A stretch of DNA of 64,000 bases from Spirosoma taeanense (GCF_013127955.1 NZ_CP053435.1:1488001-1552000); one strand, 5' to 3'; numbered from the stretch's first letter, positions 1-8,363 are shown. Made by a program: numbers and translations. Notes: generated from the sequence alone by a model not told the origin.

Positions 1-354
1 GAAAAATGGCCGCAATGCACCGTTCGCTTTTTCGCCAACGGGTCTTCCCTGATTGACCACATCGCCCTGCGTGAACCGCCCGCTCTGGTGCTGTTAGACA
101 TACGGACCGTGGGCTGGAATGGTCTGAATGCGCTGGAAGAGCTGAAGCGAGACAAGCGGCTGCGGGCGATCCCGACGGTAGTATTTATCAGCAATCAATC
201 GGGCAACGACGTAGAGGTATGCTACGCAACGGGAGCCAACTCGGTTATTTCGCAGACGGGTAGCCACGAAGAGTTTAAGAACGCCGTTGAACGGATCTGC
301 CAGTACTGGCTGAACTTTGCCGCTCTGCCCATCGCGCGTTCGCTGCGTGCCTGA
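1..354 (+). CDS. Response regulator receiver protein, 5' truncated by window edge
   Basis: The reading frame is open from the first base, so the gene begins outside the window; the GTG at 88 is internal. The visible part is the second half of a CheY-like receiver domain: the phospho-acceptor Asp in VLLDIRTVGWNG, then VVFISN with the conserved Ser, and a C-terminal helix ending in QYWLNFAALP, which resembles the tails of the other Rcp1-like regulators in this window. The usual Lys-Pro of the KP motif is replaced by Gln-Thr (NSVISQTGS), so phosphorylation chemistry may be altered. No output domain follows. Partner kinase unknown. Confidence 0.8.
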   Translation, partial: EKWPQCTVRFFANGSSLIDHIALREPPALVLLDIRTVGWNGLNALEELKRDKRLRAIPTVVFISNQSGNDVEVCYATGANSVISQTGSHEEFKNAVERICQYWLNFAALPIARSLRA

Positions 355-375
355 AGGGTGCTGCACTGCACCGGC

Positions 376-858
376 TTACATCATAAAACGGTCGCTGGGT
401 AGCGTTACAGTTTCCCACCAGTAGGTGCGTAACATCTGAAAATACTCCTGCCAGCCCTGTATGTTAATAGGTTTAGTGACGTAGGAGGTGCTGCCGTAAA
501 AATACGACTCAGTTATGTCCTCAAGGTCGTCTGAGTAGCTCAGGATAACGACCGGCACTTGTTTAAATGACGAATCTGGCTGTTTGATTTCCTGCAAGAG
601 ATGCCAGGCATCCTCCCGGTCTGGTATGTACAAATCCATCAGAATCAGCTTCGGAAGCTCGTTCCCGTCCAGCAGGCAGTTGTGCAGGTACGTCGAGGCT
701 TCATCAGCCGTTGCGGCCCGAACTGTTTTCACCTCGGGTAAAGCCTGCATAAGCGCCATGCTTATCAAATGCCAGTGGTCGTCACTATCTTCAACGACCA
801 GCAAACTGGCATGTTGAAAATTTTGCTTGCTGACGGAGCGGTTATGGCGATTATTCAT
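376..858 (-). CDS. Rcp1-like single-domain response regulator
   Basis: 160 residues, essentially one receiver domain. Acidic pocket at VVEDSDD (about 22-27), acceptor Asp75 in LILMDLYIPD, Ser in VVILSYSD, and Lys129 in SYVTKPI are all present. There is no DNA-binding domain, so it probably signals by protein contact, as Rcp1-type regulators do. It is clearly paralogous to the regulator at 31954-32406: both share EDxxDHW, the LPKL..LDLYxPD block, the SYSD..EDIT block and a tail YWW-D/E-TVTLP. That paralogue sits beside an RsbRD-type kinase, so the kinase at 5854 is a reasonable but unproven partner. It converges on the preceding partial regulator with 21 bp between the stops. Confidence 0.9.
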   Translation of the reverse strand: MNNRHNRSVSKQNFQHASLLVVEDSDDHWHLISMALMQALPEVKTVRAATADEASTYLHNCLLDGNELPKLILMDLYIPDREDAWHLLQEIKQPDSSFKQVPVVILSYSDDLEDITESYFYGSTSYVTKPINIQGWQEYFQMLRTYWWETVTLPSDRFMM

Positions 859-1104
859 GAGGAAGGTGTAAAGTATTGAATTACAAAGATAAGTTATTTA
901 CCACAGCTATTTGCCGAATAAACGAAGATTAACGTCCGGTACGAGTAAACGTTTATTAACAAAGTGATAATGCTAATGCGCTGATTATCAGGTTGACTTT
1001 ATTCAATTTGATGGATGGTTTATTTGAGTTGTCTGCTTAAGCAGCGTTTAGCCCTGAGACTGTTTATCGGTATTGGCAATGTCGGCAATAGCCTGAATTT
1101 CCTG

Positions 1105-1140
1105 CAACAAAAAACCCGGATTAGTCCGGGTTTTTTGTTG
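1105..1140. terminator. Strong hairpin terminator
   Basis: Perfect 16-bp inverted repeat (1105-1120 and 1125-1140) with a TTAG loop. The stem has a CCCGGA/TCCGGG core flanked by A6/T6, so it can work in both directions. On the minus strand it lies directly after the TAA at 1148-1150 of the possible relic. Confidence 0.85.
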
Positions 1141-1147
1141 TGACAGT

Positions 1148-1500
1148 TTATTTTTTTCGCCGGCTTTTTTTCATCTGCTTTACCTGCGCATGACCCGCCG
1201 GAAGGGGTGGACCTGACCGAAGCTCATTGCCGAAGAGCTGAACGGCTGCTTCCCTGAAGGCCGACAGTCCGTCAATAGAGGGGCCCTGTGTCTAGCGACG
1301 ATGCTCGCCCACGGACTCCTCTTTATCTATGTTCGTGTTAATGAACGTGTAGCTAAACTCCTACGCTTCTTTATCCTGTGGGAAGCTATTCGGGATGAGA
1401 TGCACTTTACGCATACCGCCGTGGCCCAGCTTTTCCAGGTTTGGTGACTGGCTGATGAACGTTCACCCTGCCCCGCTGCAGTATTCACGTTTGTAAGTGA
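1148..1500 (-). pseudogene. Possible decayed gene (unidentified)
   Basis: In one minus-strand frame a protein-like sequence ends at a TAA (1148-1150) just before the terminator at 1105-1140. The last 47 codons are open (for example DGLSAFREAAVQLFGNELRS, then a Lys/Arg-rich tail KKSRRKK). Upstream the same frame continues with plausible peptide (EKLGHGGMRKVHLIP) but is broken by at least three in-frame stops. This fits a degraded gene that has kept its terminator. I do not recognise the family. The stop density is close to that of random sequence, so the call is weak. Confidence 0.25.
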
Positions 1501-1805
1501 GGGGATGTCTGTTTCCGATTCAGAAACTCTATGCGACTAATGCCATAGTGAGCCATTTTTCAACAGTTGAGTTCCGTTATATAAATCTTAGCTGTCAACT
1601 CATAACACTGAGTAAATTTTTGTAACTTTAACTATATAGTTAAAGTGTAGAGATCGATATAGTTACGGTTTATAGCTGATTCCAGAGCACAAACAGCTCC
1701 TAAAGGTTTAGTTAAGTATAATCCTCTTTGTTGCTGCGCTTCCTAAACGGTTTGAGCCACTCAGCCGGGCAGGCTGAGTCAGGCAACGTTAACATCATAC
1801 GGAAT

Positions 1806-2090
1806 ATGGACGAACAACTGAAATTAATCCTCGCCCTGCTTGGCTTGCTGGTTGCATCCGGGCTTTTAACGTATTTCACGAAACCATCACCTTACATGCC
1901 GGTGGAGACAAAACGAAAACGCAAAAAGAAGATACGGCTGCGGGATGCTCAGCCGTATCTGACGGAAGATGGATTCGTGGCGTTGAACATTGACAGACCT
2001 TACGCGAAAGTCAAAACTCAGTCCAGCGAAGCAGGCGGTCATAATACGCTGGATTTCAATCGGCCGGAGCCTAACGCCGACGTGGCCTGA
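1806..2090 (+). CDS. Small single-span membrane protein, unknown function
   Basis: 94 residues from the ATG at 1806; a longer frame from TTG 1728 would add an unlikely N-terminus. A hydrophobic helix at about residues 6-25 (LILALLGLLVASGLLTYF) is followed by a very basic segment (KRKRKKKIRLR), which by the positive-inside rule places the C-terminus in the cytoplasm. The remaining 50 residues are polar with no recognised motif. It converges on arsC, with a shared terminator at 2132-2168. Confidence 0.6.
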   Translation: MDEQLKLILALLGLLVASGLLTYFTKPSPYMPVETKRKRKKKIRLRDAQPYLTEDGFVALNIDRPYAKVKTQSSEAGGHNTLDFNRPEPNADVA

Positions 2091-2131
2091 ACAATTTTCC
2101 AGCAAGGTCTTTTTTGAGGTAATGAACATAC

Positions 2132-2168
2132 GGGCGGGCTGACTTTACAGAATAAAGTCAGCCCGCCC
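2132..2168. terminator. Bidirectional terminator
   Basis: Perfect 16-bp inverted repeat (2132-2147 and 2153-2168) with a 5-nt loop, between the convergent stops at 2090 and 2171. It is GC-rich at the base (GGGCGGGCTGAC) without long T tracts. Confidence 0.75.
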
Positions 2169-2170
2169 CG

Positions 2171-2590
2171 TTATAGAGGTACGTGCTGCTGAATAAACTC
2201 CCGGCAGAACTGTTTGATCTGGTCACGAACCGCCCGGTAGGTATCCATCACTTCTTCGGCCGAACCCACAGCCCGCGAAGGGTCCGTAAAGTTTTGGTGA
2301 GTCACGTGGGCCTGACCAATCCAGACTGGACAGTGTTCACGCGCATTATCGCAGACGGTAATTACGTAATCAATGGGCAGATGGGCGTATTCGTCAACTA
2401 AGTTGGACGTATGATGGCTGATGTCGATTCCATCCTCAGCCATCACCTGAACGGCCTTCGGATTCAGACCATGGGTTTCTACGCCCGCACTCAGAATATG
2501 AGCACGATTGCCCGCGAAGTGGTGCAGATAACCGTGTGCCATCTGCGAACGGGTCGAGTTACCCGTGCAGAGTACTAAAATCTGTTTCAT
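2171..2590 (-). CDS. arsC: Arsenate reductase, thioredoxin-linked (LMW phosphatase fold)
   Basis: 139 residues, normal length for this family. The P-loop CTGNSTRS contains the nucleophilic Cys8. Cys80 and Cys87 in VCDNAREHC match the relay cysteines that form the disulfide reduced by thioredoxin. The family reduces As(V) to As(III) in the cytoplasm. It is the last gene of the ars operon, and its ATG overlaps the TGA of the acetyltransferase by 4 bp (ATGA), implying translational coupling. The product As(III) would be the substrate of ArsM encoded upstream. Confidence 0.93.
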   Translation of the reverse strand: MKQILVLCTGNSTRSQMAHGYLHHFAGNRAHILSAGVETHGLNPKAVQVMAEDGIDISHHTSNLVDEYAHLPIDYVITVCDNAREHCPVWIGQAHVTHQNFTDPSRAVGSAEEVMDTYRAVRDQIKQFCREFIQQHVPL

Positions 2591-3045
2591 ACTACCTTAA
2601 GAAGCTGTTTCATGACAACTGCCGAAGACGGGCACAGGCTGCTGAACTGTTGCGTTTGGGCAATTGGTTCGGGTACGTTGATTCGTTCAACGGGCGTAAA
2701 GCCTAGTCGTCCGAAATATGTATCGGCCGTGGTTGTGATTAGGTAGAGGGTCGAAAGGCCCGTCTGTTGTGCCTGCTGCCGAATCGCGTCGATTAGCCGC
2801 TGACCAATCTGACGGTTACGGTAGGCCGGGTCAACTGCTACCGAGCGGAGCAGCCCCGCATCGGCGTACGATTCGACACCCGCCGACCCAACGAGCCGAT
2901 CTCCTGCAAAGACCAGTTGAAAACCCGATAGGTTATTGGGCAGATCCTCGGTTGGCAGACCGACTGCTTCCAGCAGGCTGATAAGGCTCAGGCGATCATG
3001 GGCGGTAGCGGTCCGGGTTTGAAGATTGGTTGATATAGTTGTCAT
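2587..3045 (-). CDS. GNAT N-acetyltransferase, ArsN-like
   Basis: 152 residues forming one GNAT domain. The acetyl-CoA binding segment reads VDPAYRNRQIGQRLIDAI (R/Q-x-x-G-x-G/A type), followed by LYLITTTADTYFGRLGF, typical of this fold. Members of the ArsN family in ars operons acetylate the amino group of organoarsenical or glufosinate-like toxins. Position between arsM and arsC, with a 10-bp gap on one side and a 4-bp overlap on the other, supports an arsenic role. The precise substrate is inferred from context only. Confidence 0.8.
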   Translation of the reverse strand: MTTISTNLQTRTATAHDRLSLISLLEAVGLPTEDLPNNLSGFQLVFAGDRLVGSAGVESYADAGLLRSVAVDPAYRNRQIGQRLIDAIRQQAQQTGLSTLYLITTTADTYFGRLGFTPVERINVPEPIAQTQQFSSLCPSSAVVMKQLLKVV

Positions 3046-3055
3046 GAGCGATGCA

Positions 3056-3967
3056 TTAACAGCAGCCGCTGCCGGGTTGGCAGGCCTTATTAGCGTTACT
3101 GGTTAAATCCGATAGCTGAACACGCGTTTTGGGGCTGGAGGAAACGTCCGACCCCGGTTTTTCAGCGTAAACCGTAACGCTGACAATGCCGGTGCCCGAT
3201 TGCCGGTAAGCCGCAATTTCATCAGGGGTAAGATATGCCCTGAGAATATCGTCTGGCAGAAAAACAGGCTTGTCTTTCTGGATAGTCAGGTTAGTAAAGC
3301 CCGTTTCCTGAATAAGCGCCAGATAATCTGCTTTCTGAATTGCTCCCGATACACAACCGGCGTATAACTCGGCGGCATCCCGCAGGTTGCCGGGCAACTG
3401 GCCCTGCAGAACTATATCGGATATGCTGAAATGTCCGCCCGGCTTTAGAACCCGAAAAATTTCCCTGAACATAGCCCGTTTGTTGGGCACCAGATTCAGA
3501 ACGCAGTTAGACACGACAACGTTGGCGCTGGCGTCGGCCACAGGCATCTGCTCGATGTCGCCAAAGCGAAACTCAACGTTTTTGAAACCAAGCTGATCGG
3601 CATTCCGGCGCGCCCGGTCTATCATGGCGTCGGTAAAGTCAATGCCAATTACCTTACCGGCAGGGCCTGTCTCGTGACGGGCCACAAAACAATCATTCCC
3701 AGCTCCTGAACCGAGGTCAATTACCGTATCGCCCGGCTGAATACGGGCAAATTGGGTTGGCAACCCACAGCCTAAGCCTAAATCGGCTTCGGCCACGTAG
3801 CCGTCAATCTGACTGTAATCATCGGCCATAATAGCCGCATCATCTACGGGTGAACAGCACGAGGGGCCAGATCCACAGCAGGAACTGGCATTCTGTTGAC
3901 GGGATTGGTTAGCAACGGCTGTATAGGTTTCCCTGACAACCGTTTTGAGCGTTTCAGATGCTTGCAT
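3056..3967 (-). CDS. arsM: Arsenite S-adenosylmethionine methyltransferase
   Basis: 303 residues. The class I methyltransferase core has the SAM motif VIDLGSGAGND and FRFGDIEQMP. Family arsenite-binding cysteines are visible in the N-terminal CC/SCC region, in LGLGCGLPT and in AGCVSGAIQ. There are extra Cys pairs near the N-terminus (SSCCGSGPSCC) and at the C-terminus (CQPGSGCC). ArsM converts As(III) to methylated, partly volatile species. It follows arsR by 57 bp, and that gap carries its own ArsR-like half-palindrome. No arsenite efflux gene (arsB or acr3) is present in the operon. Confidence 0.93.
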   Translation of the reverse strand: MQASETLKTVVRETYTAVANQSRQQNASSCCGSGPSCCSPVDDAAIMADDYSQIDGYVAEADLGLGCGLPTQFARIQPGDTVIDLGSGAGNDCFVARHETGPAGKVIGIDFTDAMIDRARRNADQLGFKNVEFRFGDIEQMPVADASANVVVSNCVLNLVPNKRAMFREIFRVLKPGGHFSISDIVLQGQLPGNLRDAAELYAGCVSGAIQKADYLALIQETGFTNLTIQKDKPVFLPDDILRAYLTPDEIAAYRQSGTGIVSVTVYAEKPGSDVSSSPKTRVQLSDLTSNANKACQPGSGCC

Positions 3968-3981
3968 ATGTGTATAGGTTT

Positions 3982-3997
3982 ATTGTAATATTACGAT
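3982..3997 (-). promoter_or_regulatory. Second ArsR-type operator, arsR-arsM gap
   Basis: ATTGTAAT followed by ATTACGAT: an 8+8 inverted repeat with one mismatch that closely matches the core of the perfect palindrome upstream of arsR (ATCGCAATATTGCGAT). It lies 15-30 bp upstream of arsM, so ArsR may control arsM separately as well as through the arsR promoter. Confidence 0.6.
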
Positions 3998-4024
3998 TGA
4001 TAAAAAGAAAAAAAGAGATTCCTC

Positions 4025-4354
4025 TTACGAACAGCATTGTCCGGCGAAACCTGAGTCCAGTACCTGCCCGAATATCTGCCGGGCTTCTTCCCAGACGACC
4101 TCATTGATGCAGTAACAAACGCGGGGTGGATCAATGTCGCCTTTAATGATACCAATCCGTTTTAGTTCTTTCAGGTGCTGCGAAACGGTTGCCTGCGCTA
4201 ATGGCAGCTCGTCAACCAGATCACCGCACACGCAGGCTTTTTTCTGCGCCAGCAACTGCAGAATAGCCACCCGCGCCGGATGCGCAAACGCTTTGGCCAG
4301 TTCGGCGATCCGGTTCTGACTAGCCGTAAATACTTCTGCTTTAGTGATTCCCAT
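4025..4354 (-). CDS. arsR: ArsR/SmtB family arsenic-responsive repressor
   Basis: 109 residues from the ATG at 4354; an upstream in-frame start would run into the operator, so the shorter form is preferred. Winged helix-turn-helix: [20 protein letters not shown] followed by [19 protein letters not shown]. The CVC in [10 protein letters not shown] is the canonical type 1 As(III) site in helix alpha3, and a further Cys pair ends the protein (GQCCS). It should repress its own operon and release DNA on binding As(III) or Sb(III). First gene of arsR-arsM-acetyltransferase-arsC. Confidence 0.92.
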   Translation of the reverse strand: MGITKAEVFTASQNRIAELAKAFAHPARVAILQLLAQKKACVCGDLVDELPLAQATVSQHLKELKRIGIIKGDIDPPRVCYCINEVVWEEARQIFGQVLDSGFAGQCCS

Positions 4355-4370
4355 GCCGCAAAGGTATAGT

Positions 4371-4406
4371 AAAAAAATCAATCGCAATATTGCGATTGAT
4401 TTTTTT
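4371..4406. promoter_or_regulatory. Perfect ArsR operator palindrome
   Basis: A perfect 36-bp palindrome centred at 4388/4389, with core ATCGCAATATTGCGAT and A/T tracts on each side. It lies 17-52 bp upstream of the arsR ATG. Its symmetry and its resemblance to the second site at 3982-3997 make it the likely autoregulatory operator. Confidence 0.8.
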
Positions 4407-4626
4407 TATCGCATTGGAATGTTAAGGCTGATTCAGCAAGGGTTGAGCGGTGCGTATAAGGTGTTCGTCGCTGACCGTTGCCTCACTTGTGAAAGCCGCT
4501 CCGAACTCCTCAGGAATTACTCAGTTCTCTGGCTACTACGTCTGGAAAACCGTTCGTCACAGGCGAGCCGGCTGGGTGACTAAGGGCCAACACCTGCTCG
4601 GATAAATCCCGGCCGTGAAATGACTT

Positions 4627-5838
4627 ATGAACCTACTCAATTCAACCTACAGCGATTCATTCAGCCAATCCGAACCAACCCTCAGGGCTACCCCCCAAAA
4701 AAAGCAGGTTATTTCAGTGCCTGTCAATAAACCAGTAGAGCATCTGGTTTGCTTCTCGCATCTACGCTGGAATTTCGTTTATCAGCGTCCGCAACACCTG
4801 TTAAGCCGGGCTAGTCAGCACTGGCAGATCTGGTTTATTGAAGAACCCATCTATGGTAGTGAAACGCGAATGGATTGTTGCGCGGTTAACGATCGACTGA
4901 CCGTAGTTGTACCGCATCTGCCCCATGGTACCCGCCCCGACGAGGCTATTTATCACCAGCGGACTATGGTTGATCAGTTTCTGGCTCAGCAGAATATTCA
5001 TGAGTTTATCGCCTGGTATTATACGCCAATGGCTCTGGCCTTCAGCGAGCATCTGACCCCACGGCTGACGGTTTATGACTGCATGGATGAGTTGTCGGCA
5101 TTTCAGGGTGCTCCACCCAGTTTGTTGAGACAGGAAGAGATCCTGCTCAAACGAGCGGATCTGGTATTTACGGGCGGATTCAGTTTATACGAAGCTAAGC
5201 AAAGCCGGCATGAGAGCGTATTTGCGTTTCCAAGCAGTATTGATCATAAGCATTTCTGTCAGGCTCGTCAGTCCATGGCTGAACCGGCCGATCTGAGTGG
5301 AATACCATCCCCCCGGATTGGTTTCAGCGGAGTGATTGACGAACGGCTGAACCTTACCCTGCTGAACGAACTGGCCGACCGCCGGCCAGACTGGCAGTTT
5401 GTGCTGTTGGGGCCCGTGGTCAAGATAGACCCGAATACACTGCCCCGGAAAGCGAATATCCATTACCTGGGGATGAAAGCCTACGATGATCTGCCTGGTT
5501 ACTTCAGTCATTGGGATGTGGCAATGATGCCATTTGCCATCAATGAAGCCACCCGTTATATTAGTCCAACCAAAACACCCGAATATCTGGCAGCCGGACT
5601 ACCGGTCGTTTCAACGCCAATCCGCGACGTGGTCCGGACGTATGGGGAATGGGCTCAGGTATTCATCACCGATTCCGCTTTTACGTTTGAACAGGCAATT
5701 GAAAAAGCGTTGCGGAGTCGTCGGCTGGATGCCTGGACAGCTGTGGATACTTACCTGCTCGGGAATACCTGGGATCACACCTGGTCGGCCATGCAGCGAA
5801 TCATGCAGTCCCGGCTGGCGGTCGTTACCGACCAATAA
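4627..5838 (+). CDS. Glycosyltransferase family 1-like protein (TuaH-like)
   Basis: 403 residues. The N-terminal signature HLVCFSHLRWNFVYQRPQHL is typical of Bacteroidota glycosyltransferases that resemble TuaH. YDCMDELSAF and RIGFSGVIDERLN mark the two Rossmann halves of a GT-B fold, and the donor-site region MMPFAINEATRYISPTKTPE carries the Glu typical of retaining GT-B enzymes. No membrane span, so it is probably cytoplasmic or peripheral and acts in envelope polysaccharide synthesis. A kinase ATG follows 15 bp downstream, suggesting co-transcription of an enzyme with a sensor. Confidence 0.85.
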   Translation: MNLLNSTYSDSFSQSEPTLRATPQKKQVISVPVNKPVEHLVCFSHLRWNFVYQRPQHLLSRASQHWQIWFIEEPIYGSETRMDCCAVNDRLTVVVPHLPHGTRPDEAIYHQRTMVDQFLAQQNIHEFIAWYYTPMALAFSEHLTPRLTVYDCMDELSAFQGAPPSLLRQEEILLKRADLVFTGGFSLYEAKQSRHESVFAFPSSIDHKHFCQARQSMAEPADLSGIPSPRIGFSGVIDERLNLTLLNELADRRPDWQFVLLGPVVKIDPNTLPRKANIHYLGMKAYDDLPGYFSHWDVAMMPFAINEATRYISPTKTPEYLAAGLPVVSTPIRDVVRTYGEWAQVFITDSAFTFEQAIEKALRSRRLDAWTAVDTYLLGNTWDHTWSAMQRIMQSRLAVVTDQ

Positions 5839-5853
5839 AGGAAATTGATTTCT

Positions 5854-7134
5854 ATGCCTACCGATTCATCGATACCGGTGTTGCCCGATCTGGCAGCTTA
5901 CCTGTTTGCCCGTCGTGAAGCCATGATGAACACGTGGCGCCTGGCCTGTGATCAGGACCCTATGCTTAACACGGCTGCTGGGCTGTCGCGGGAGGAATTC
6001 AACGACAAAATGCCGACTATCCTGAACGTACTGGGGAATCGGTTGCGCAGGGAGCAGGTTGAAATGGATCCCGTGCAGCTCGCCAGTGAACACGGGCTGC
6101 ACCGCTGGCATAAAGGGTATAAACTGCAGGAGTTGCTTCGGGAGGTTGGTCACCTGTTCCGCGGGCTGGCCTCCGAACTTCAGACGTATGCCGGAATATA
6201 CCCTACTGTAGAGCCGGTAGTATTAACAAAGGCATATCAGGAAATATCCCGCCTGCATCAGGAAGTTATTGAGGGAAGCATAGTCAGCTACGATGAATTA
6301 GCCCGCATATCAGCTCGCGAACGGGTTGATACGCTCCAGACGGCTCTTGCCTCCATGAGCGAGTTGGCCCGGCAGCGAACCGATATGCTGCGGACTTCCA
6401 GTCATGACCTACGCAGCAGTTTCGGTATAGTTCAGGGGGCGGCCTTTATGCTTGACCTCGAGCAGCAGACCCCCGAGGAACGTAGTCGGTTGCTGGATAT
6501 CCTGAACCGGAATCTGGGCAATCTTCAGGCAATGCTCGAAAAGCTGATGAATCTTGCCCGCCTTGACGCCGGGCAAGACCCGCCTGAAATTACTCGTTTT
6601 GACGCTTCCGAATTGCTGCGTGAACTGGCTCAGAGTATGCAGCCCCTGGCCGACGAGCAGGGGCTGAAACTGTTGATTGATGGACCGGAGCAACTTGTTG
6701 TCGAGAGCGATCCGGTCAAAATCCGTCGAATAGTTCAGAACCTGCTGGTTAATGCCCTCAATTATACCCAGGAGGGTATTGTGTCGATATCCTGGTCAAC
6801 CGAAAATGATTATCGCTGGCAGGTAAGCGTTCAGGATTCCGGCCCCGGTTTGCCCCACCAGACGCTTCAGGTTTTATCTGAAACCCTCAAACCCACTCAG
6901 GAAGCGACATCTGTATTCGAAAGTCAGCAGTCTACAGGATCATTGACCAATACTGCTACCGACAACCCCAAAAACGCTGCCGGTAGTGGAAAGGGCGAAG
7001 GAATTGGTTTGCACATCGTAAAGCGGCTCTGCGAATTACTCGATGCGAATATCGATGTCGAAACCCGGACCGGCCAGGGAACCATGATCCGGGTTCGGTT
7101 CCTGATGAAGCCTGCGAAGGCAAACGGTGCTTAA
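5854..7134 (+). CDS. Histidine kinase with RsbRD-like N-terminal domain (paralogue 1)
   Basis: 426 residues from ATG 5854, preceded by AAAGGAAA; a TTG 9 bp earlier is less likely. Residues 10-150 form an all-helical region (LSREEFNDKMPTILN, ASEHGLHRWHKGYKLQELL) resembling the N-terminal domain of RsbR/RsbRD stressosome proteins. The H-box TSSHDLRSSFGIVQGAA has His184. N-box VQNLLVNALNYT, G1 DSGPGLP and G2 GEGIGLHIVKRL define the ATPase. There is no transmembrane span, so the kinase is cytoplasmic. A long insert between G1 and G2 contains LKPT...SVF, shared with the paralogue at 30501-31775. The 3' end overlaps the adaptor gene on the other strand by 4 bp. Confidence 0.9.
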   Translation: MPTDSSIPVLPDLAAYLFARREAMMNTWRLACDQDPMLNTAAGLSREEFNDKMPTILNVLGNRLRREQVEMDPVQLASEHGLHRWHKGYKLQELLREVGHLFRGLASELQTYAGIYPTVEPVVLTKAYQEISRLHQEVIEGSIVSYDELARISARERVDTLQTALASMSELARQRTDMLRTSSHDLRSSFGIVQGAAFMLDLEQQTPEERSRLLDILNRNLGNLQAMLEKLMNLARLDAGQDPPEITRFDASELLRELAQSMQPLADEQGLKLLIDGPEQLVVESDPVKIRRIVQNLLVNALNYTQEGIVSISWSTENDYRWQVSVQDSGPGLPHQTLQVLSETLKPTQEATSVFESQQSTGSLTNTATDNPKNAAGSGKGEGIGLHIVKRLCELLDANIDVETRTGQGTMIRVRFLMKPAKANGA

Positions 7135-8360
7135 TTTCCCAGTGCGTTATAAATCAGCAACTGGTTATTCGTAACAACCCGGTCGCCGGCAGTCAGACCG
7201 TCCGACAGGTAAGTCTTCTGCCCAACTGTTTTATAAATATTCACTTCGCGCACGACGGGCTGCTTATTCTGGTTAATAGCCACCACAAAATTACGGTTCT
7301 TGTCAAAGACCACCGCCCGCGCCGGAATGGCTACCCGCTGGTCGTGGCCGGCATACGTAACGCTTACGTTGGCAAACATCTCGGGTTTGAGCCGATAATC
7401 TGCATTGTCGAGTGTTACGCGGACTTTCAGCGTTTTGCTGTCGGGGTCAAGGACATTAAAGATTTTGTCAATCCGCCCGTGAAAAATCGTATTGGGGTAG
7501 GAGAGAGTCGTAATATCCGCCGGATCACCCTCGTGAACATTAGCCAGATCAGATTCATAGACGTTTGCCAGCACCCACACCCGGGCAAGGTTAGAGATGG
7601 TAAACAGACTCTCTGGATCATCGGGCCGAAGTTCCATACCGGGCGAGGCCGTCTTCTCGACAATAAAACCGCTCATCGGTGCCTTTACGACATACGCTGA
7701 TCCGCTGCCACCCAGAATCTGACGTCGTTCGTTCACGCGCCGGACCTCGCCCTGGGCTGCCTGCAACTGCTCTTTACTGGCCACCAGATCCCGCTGCGAA
7801 TTCAATCCTGCGTTCGCCATGTCCTGAGTTACCTGCAGATTTTTCTGGGCAATCGACAGCTGGCCCCGGGCTGTAATGGACTGCTGTTCCAGATCGGCCA
7901 GATCGCCGGAACGAATAATAGCCAGCGTTTGCCCTTTCTTCACAAAGTCGCCCAGATCTGCTTTGATGGCGTCGATGTGGCCGCCCACCAACGGGAACAC
8001 CTTTATGACCTGATCCTGGTTAAAAGTTATCTTACCCGTTAAATCCAGTTCATTCTGAGCGTTTTCGAGATGAGCCGTGTCCAGAGTAGCCGTAGCCAGC
8101 AGGTTGGTTTCCTGCCGGACAGTTGTAGTGCCTGCATTGGTGCTCTCCGATGAACTGCAGCTGGTCAGACCACCCAGAAACAGCAGTCCCGCAAGGGCAG
8201 CAATAGCCTGTCGCCGTTTTCTGGCAATGACACTTGCGTTGGAACGAATCAGAAAAGCAAAAGCCGATGCCGACCCAACAGACTTGTCGGTATTAACACC
8301 AAACTGGTCGCGGAGACGTAACGGGCGTGAACAGGGTGGAATAAACGAGTATTTTTTCAT
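7131..8360 (-). CDS. RND/CzcB-type efflux periplasmic adaptor (HlyD family) lipoprotein
   Basis: 409 residues. The lipoyl/hairpin region (VFPLVGGHIDAIKADLGDFVKKGQTLAIIRSGDL), the coiled coil and the beta-barrel part with YPNTIFHGRIDKI and LKPEMFANVSV match CusB/CzcB adaptors. They link an inner-membrane RND pump to TolC. The lipobox (GGLTSC) lies unusually far in, near residue 70, because about 45 residues of odd composition separate MKKYSFIPP from the hydrophobic signal core. Three bases separate the ATG from the tolC stop, so they are co-transcribed. No RND pump gene adjoins. Confidence 0.88.
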   Translation of the reverse strand: MKKYSFIPPCSRPLRLRDQFGVNTDKSVGSASAFAFLIRSNASVIARKRRQAIAALAGLLFLGGLTSCSSSESTNAGTTTVRQETNLLATATLDTAHLENAQNELDLTGKITFNQDQVIKVFPLVGGHIDAIKADLGDFVKKGQTLAIIRSGDLADLEQQSITARGQLSIAQKNLQVTQDMANAGLNSQRDLVASKEQLQAAQGEVRRVNERRQILGGSGSAYVVKAPMSGFIVEKTASPGMELRPDDPESLFTISNLARVWVLANVYESDLANVHEGDPADITTLSYPNTIFHGRIDKIFNVLDPDSKTLKVRVTLDNADYRLKPEMFANVSVTYAGHDQRVAIPARAVVFDKNRNFVVAINQNKQPVVREVNIYKTVGQKTYLSDGLTAGDRVVTNNQLLIYNALGN

Positions 8361-8363
8361 GGC

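Larger units (their letters stand above)
859..1805. other. Long intergenic stretch with a possible gene relic
   Basis: About 950 bp without an intact gene. It holds a strong hairpin terminator at 1105-1140, a possible decayed minus-strand coding stretch at 1148-1500, and an AT-rich part at 1550-1720 that probably contains the promoter of the small membrane protein at 1806. Nothing else recognisable. Confidence 0.5.
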
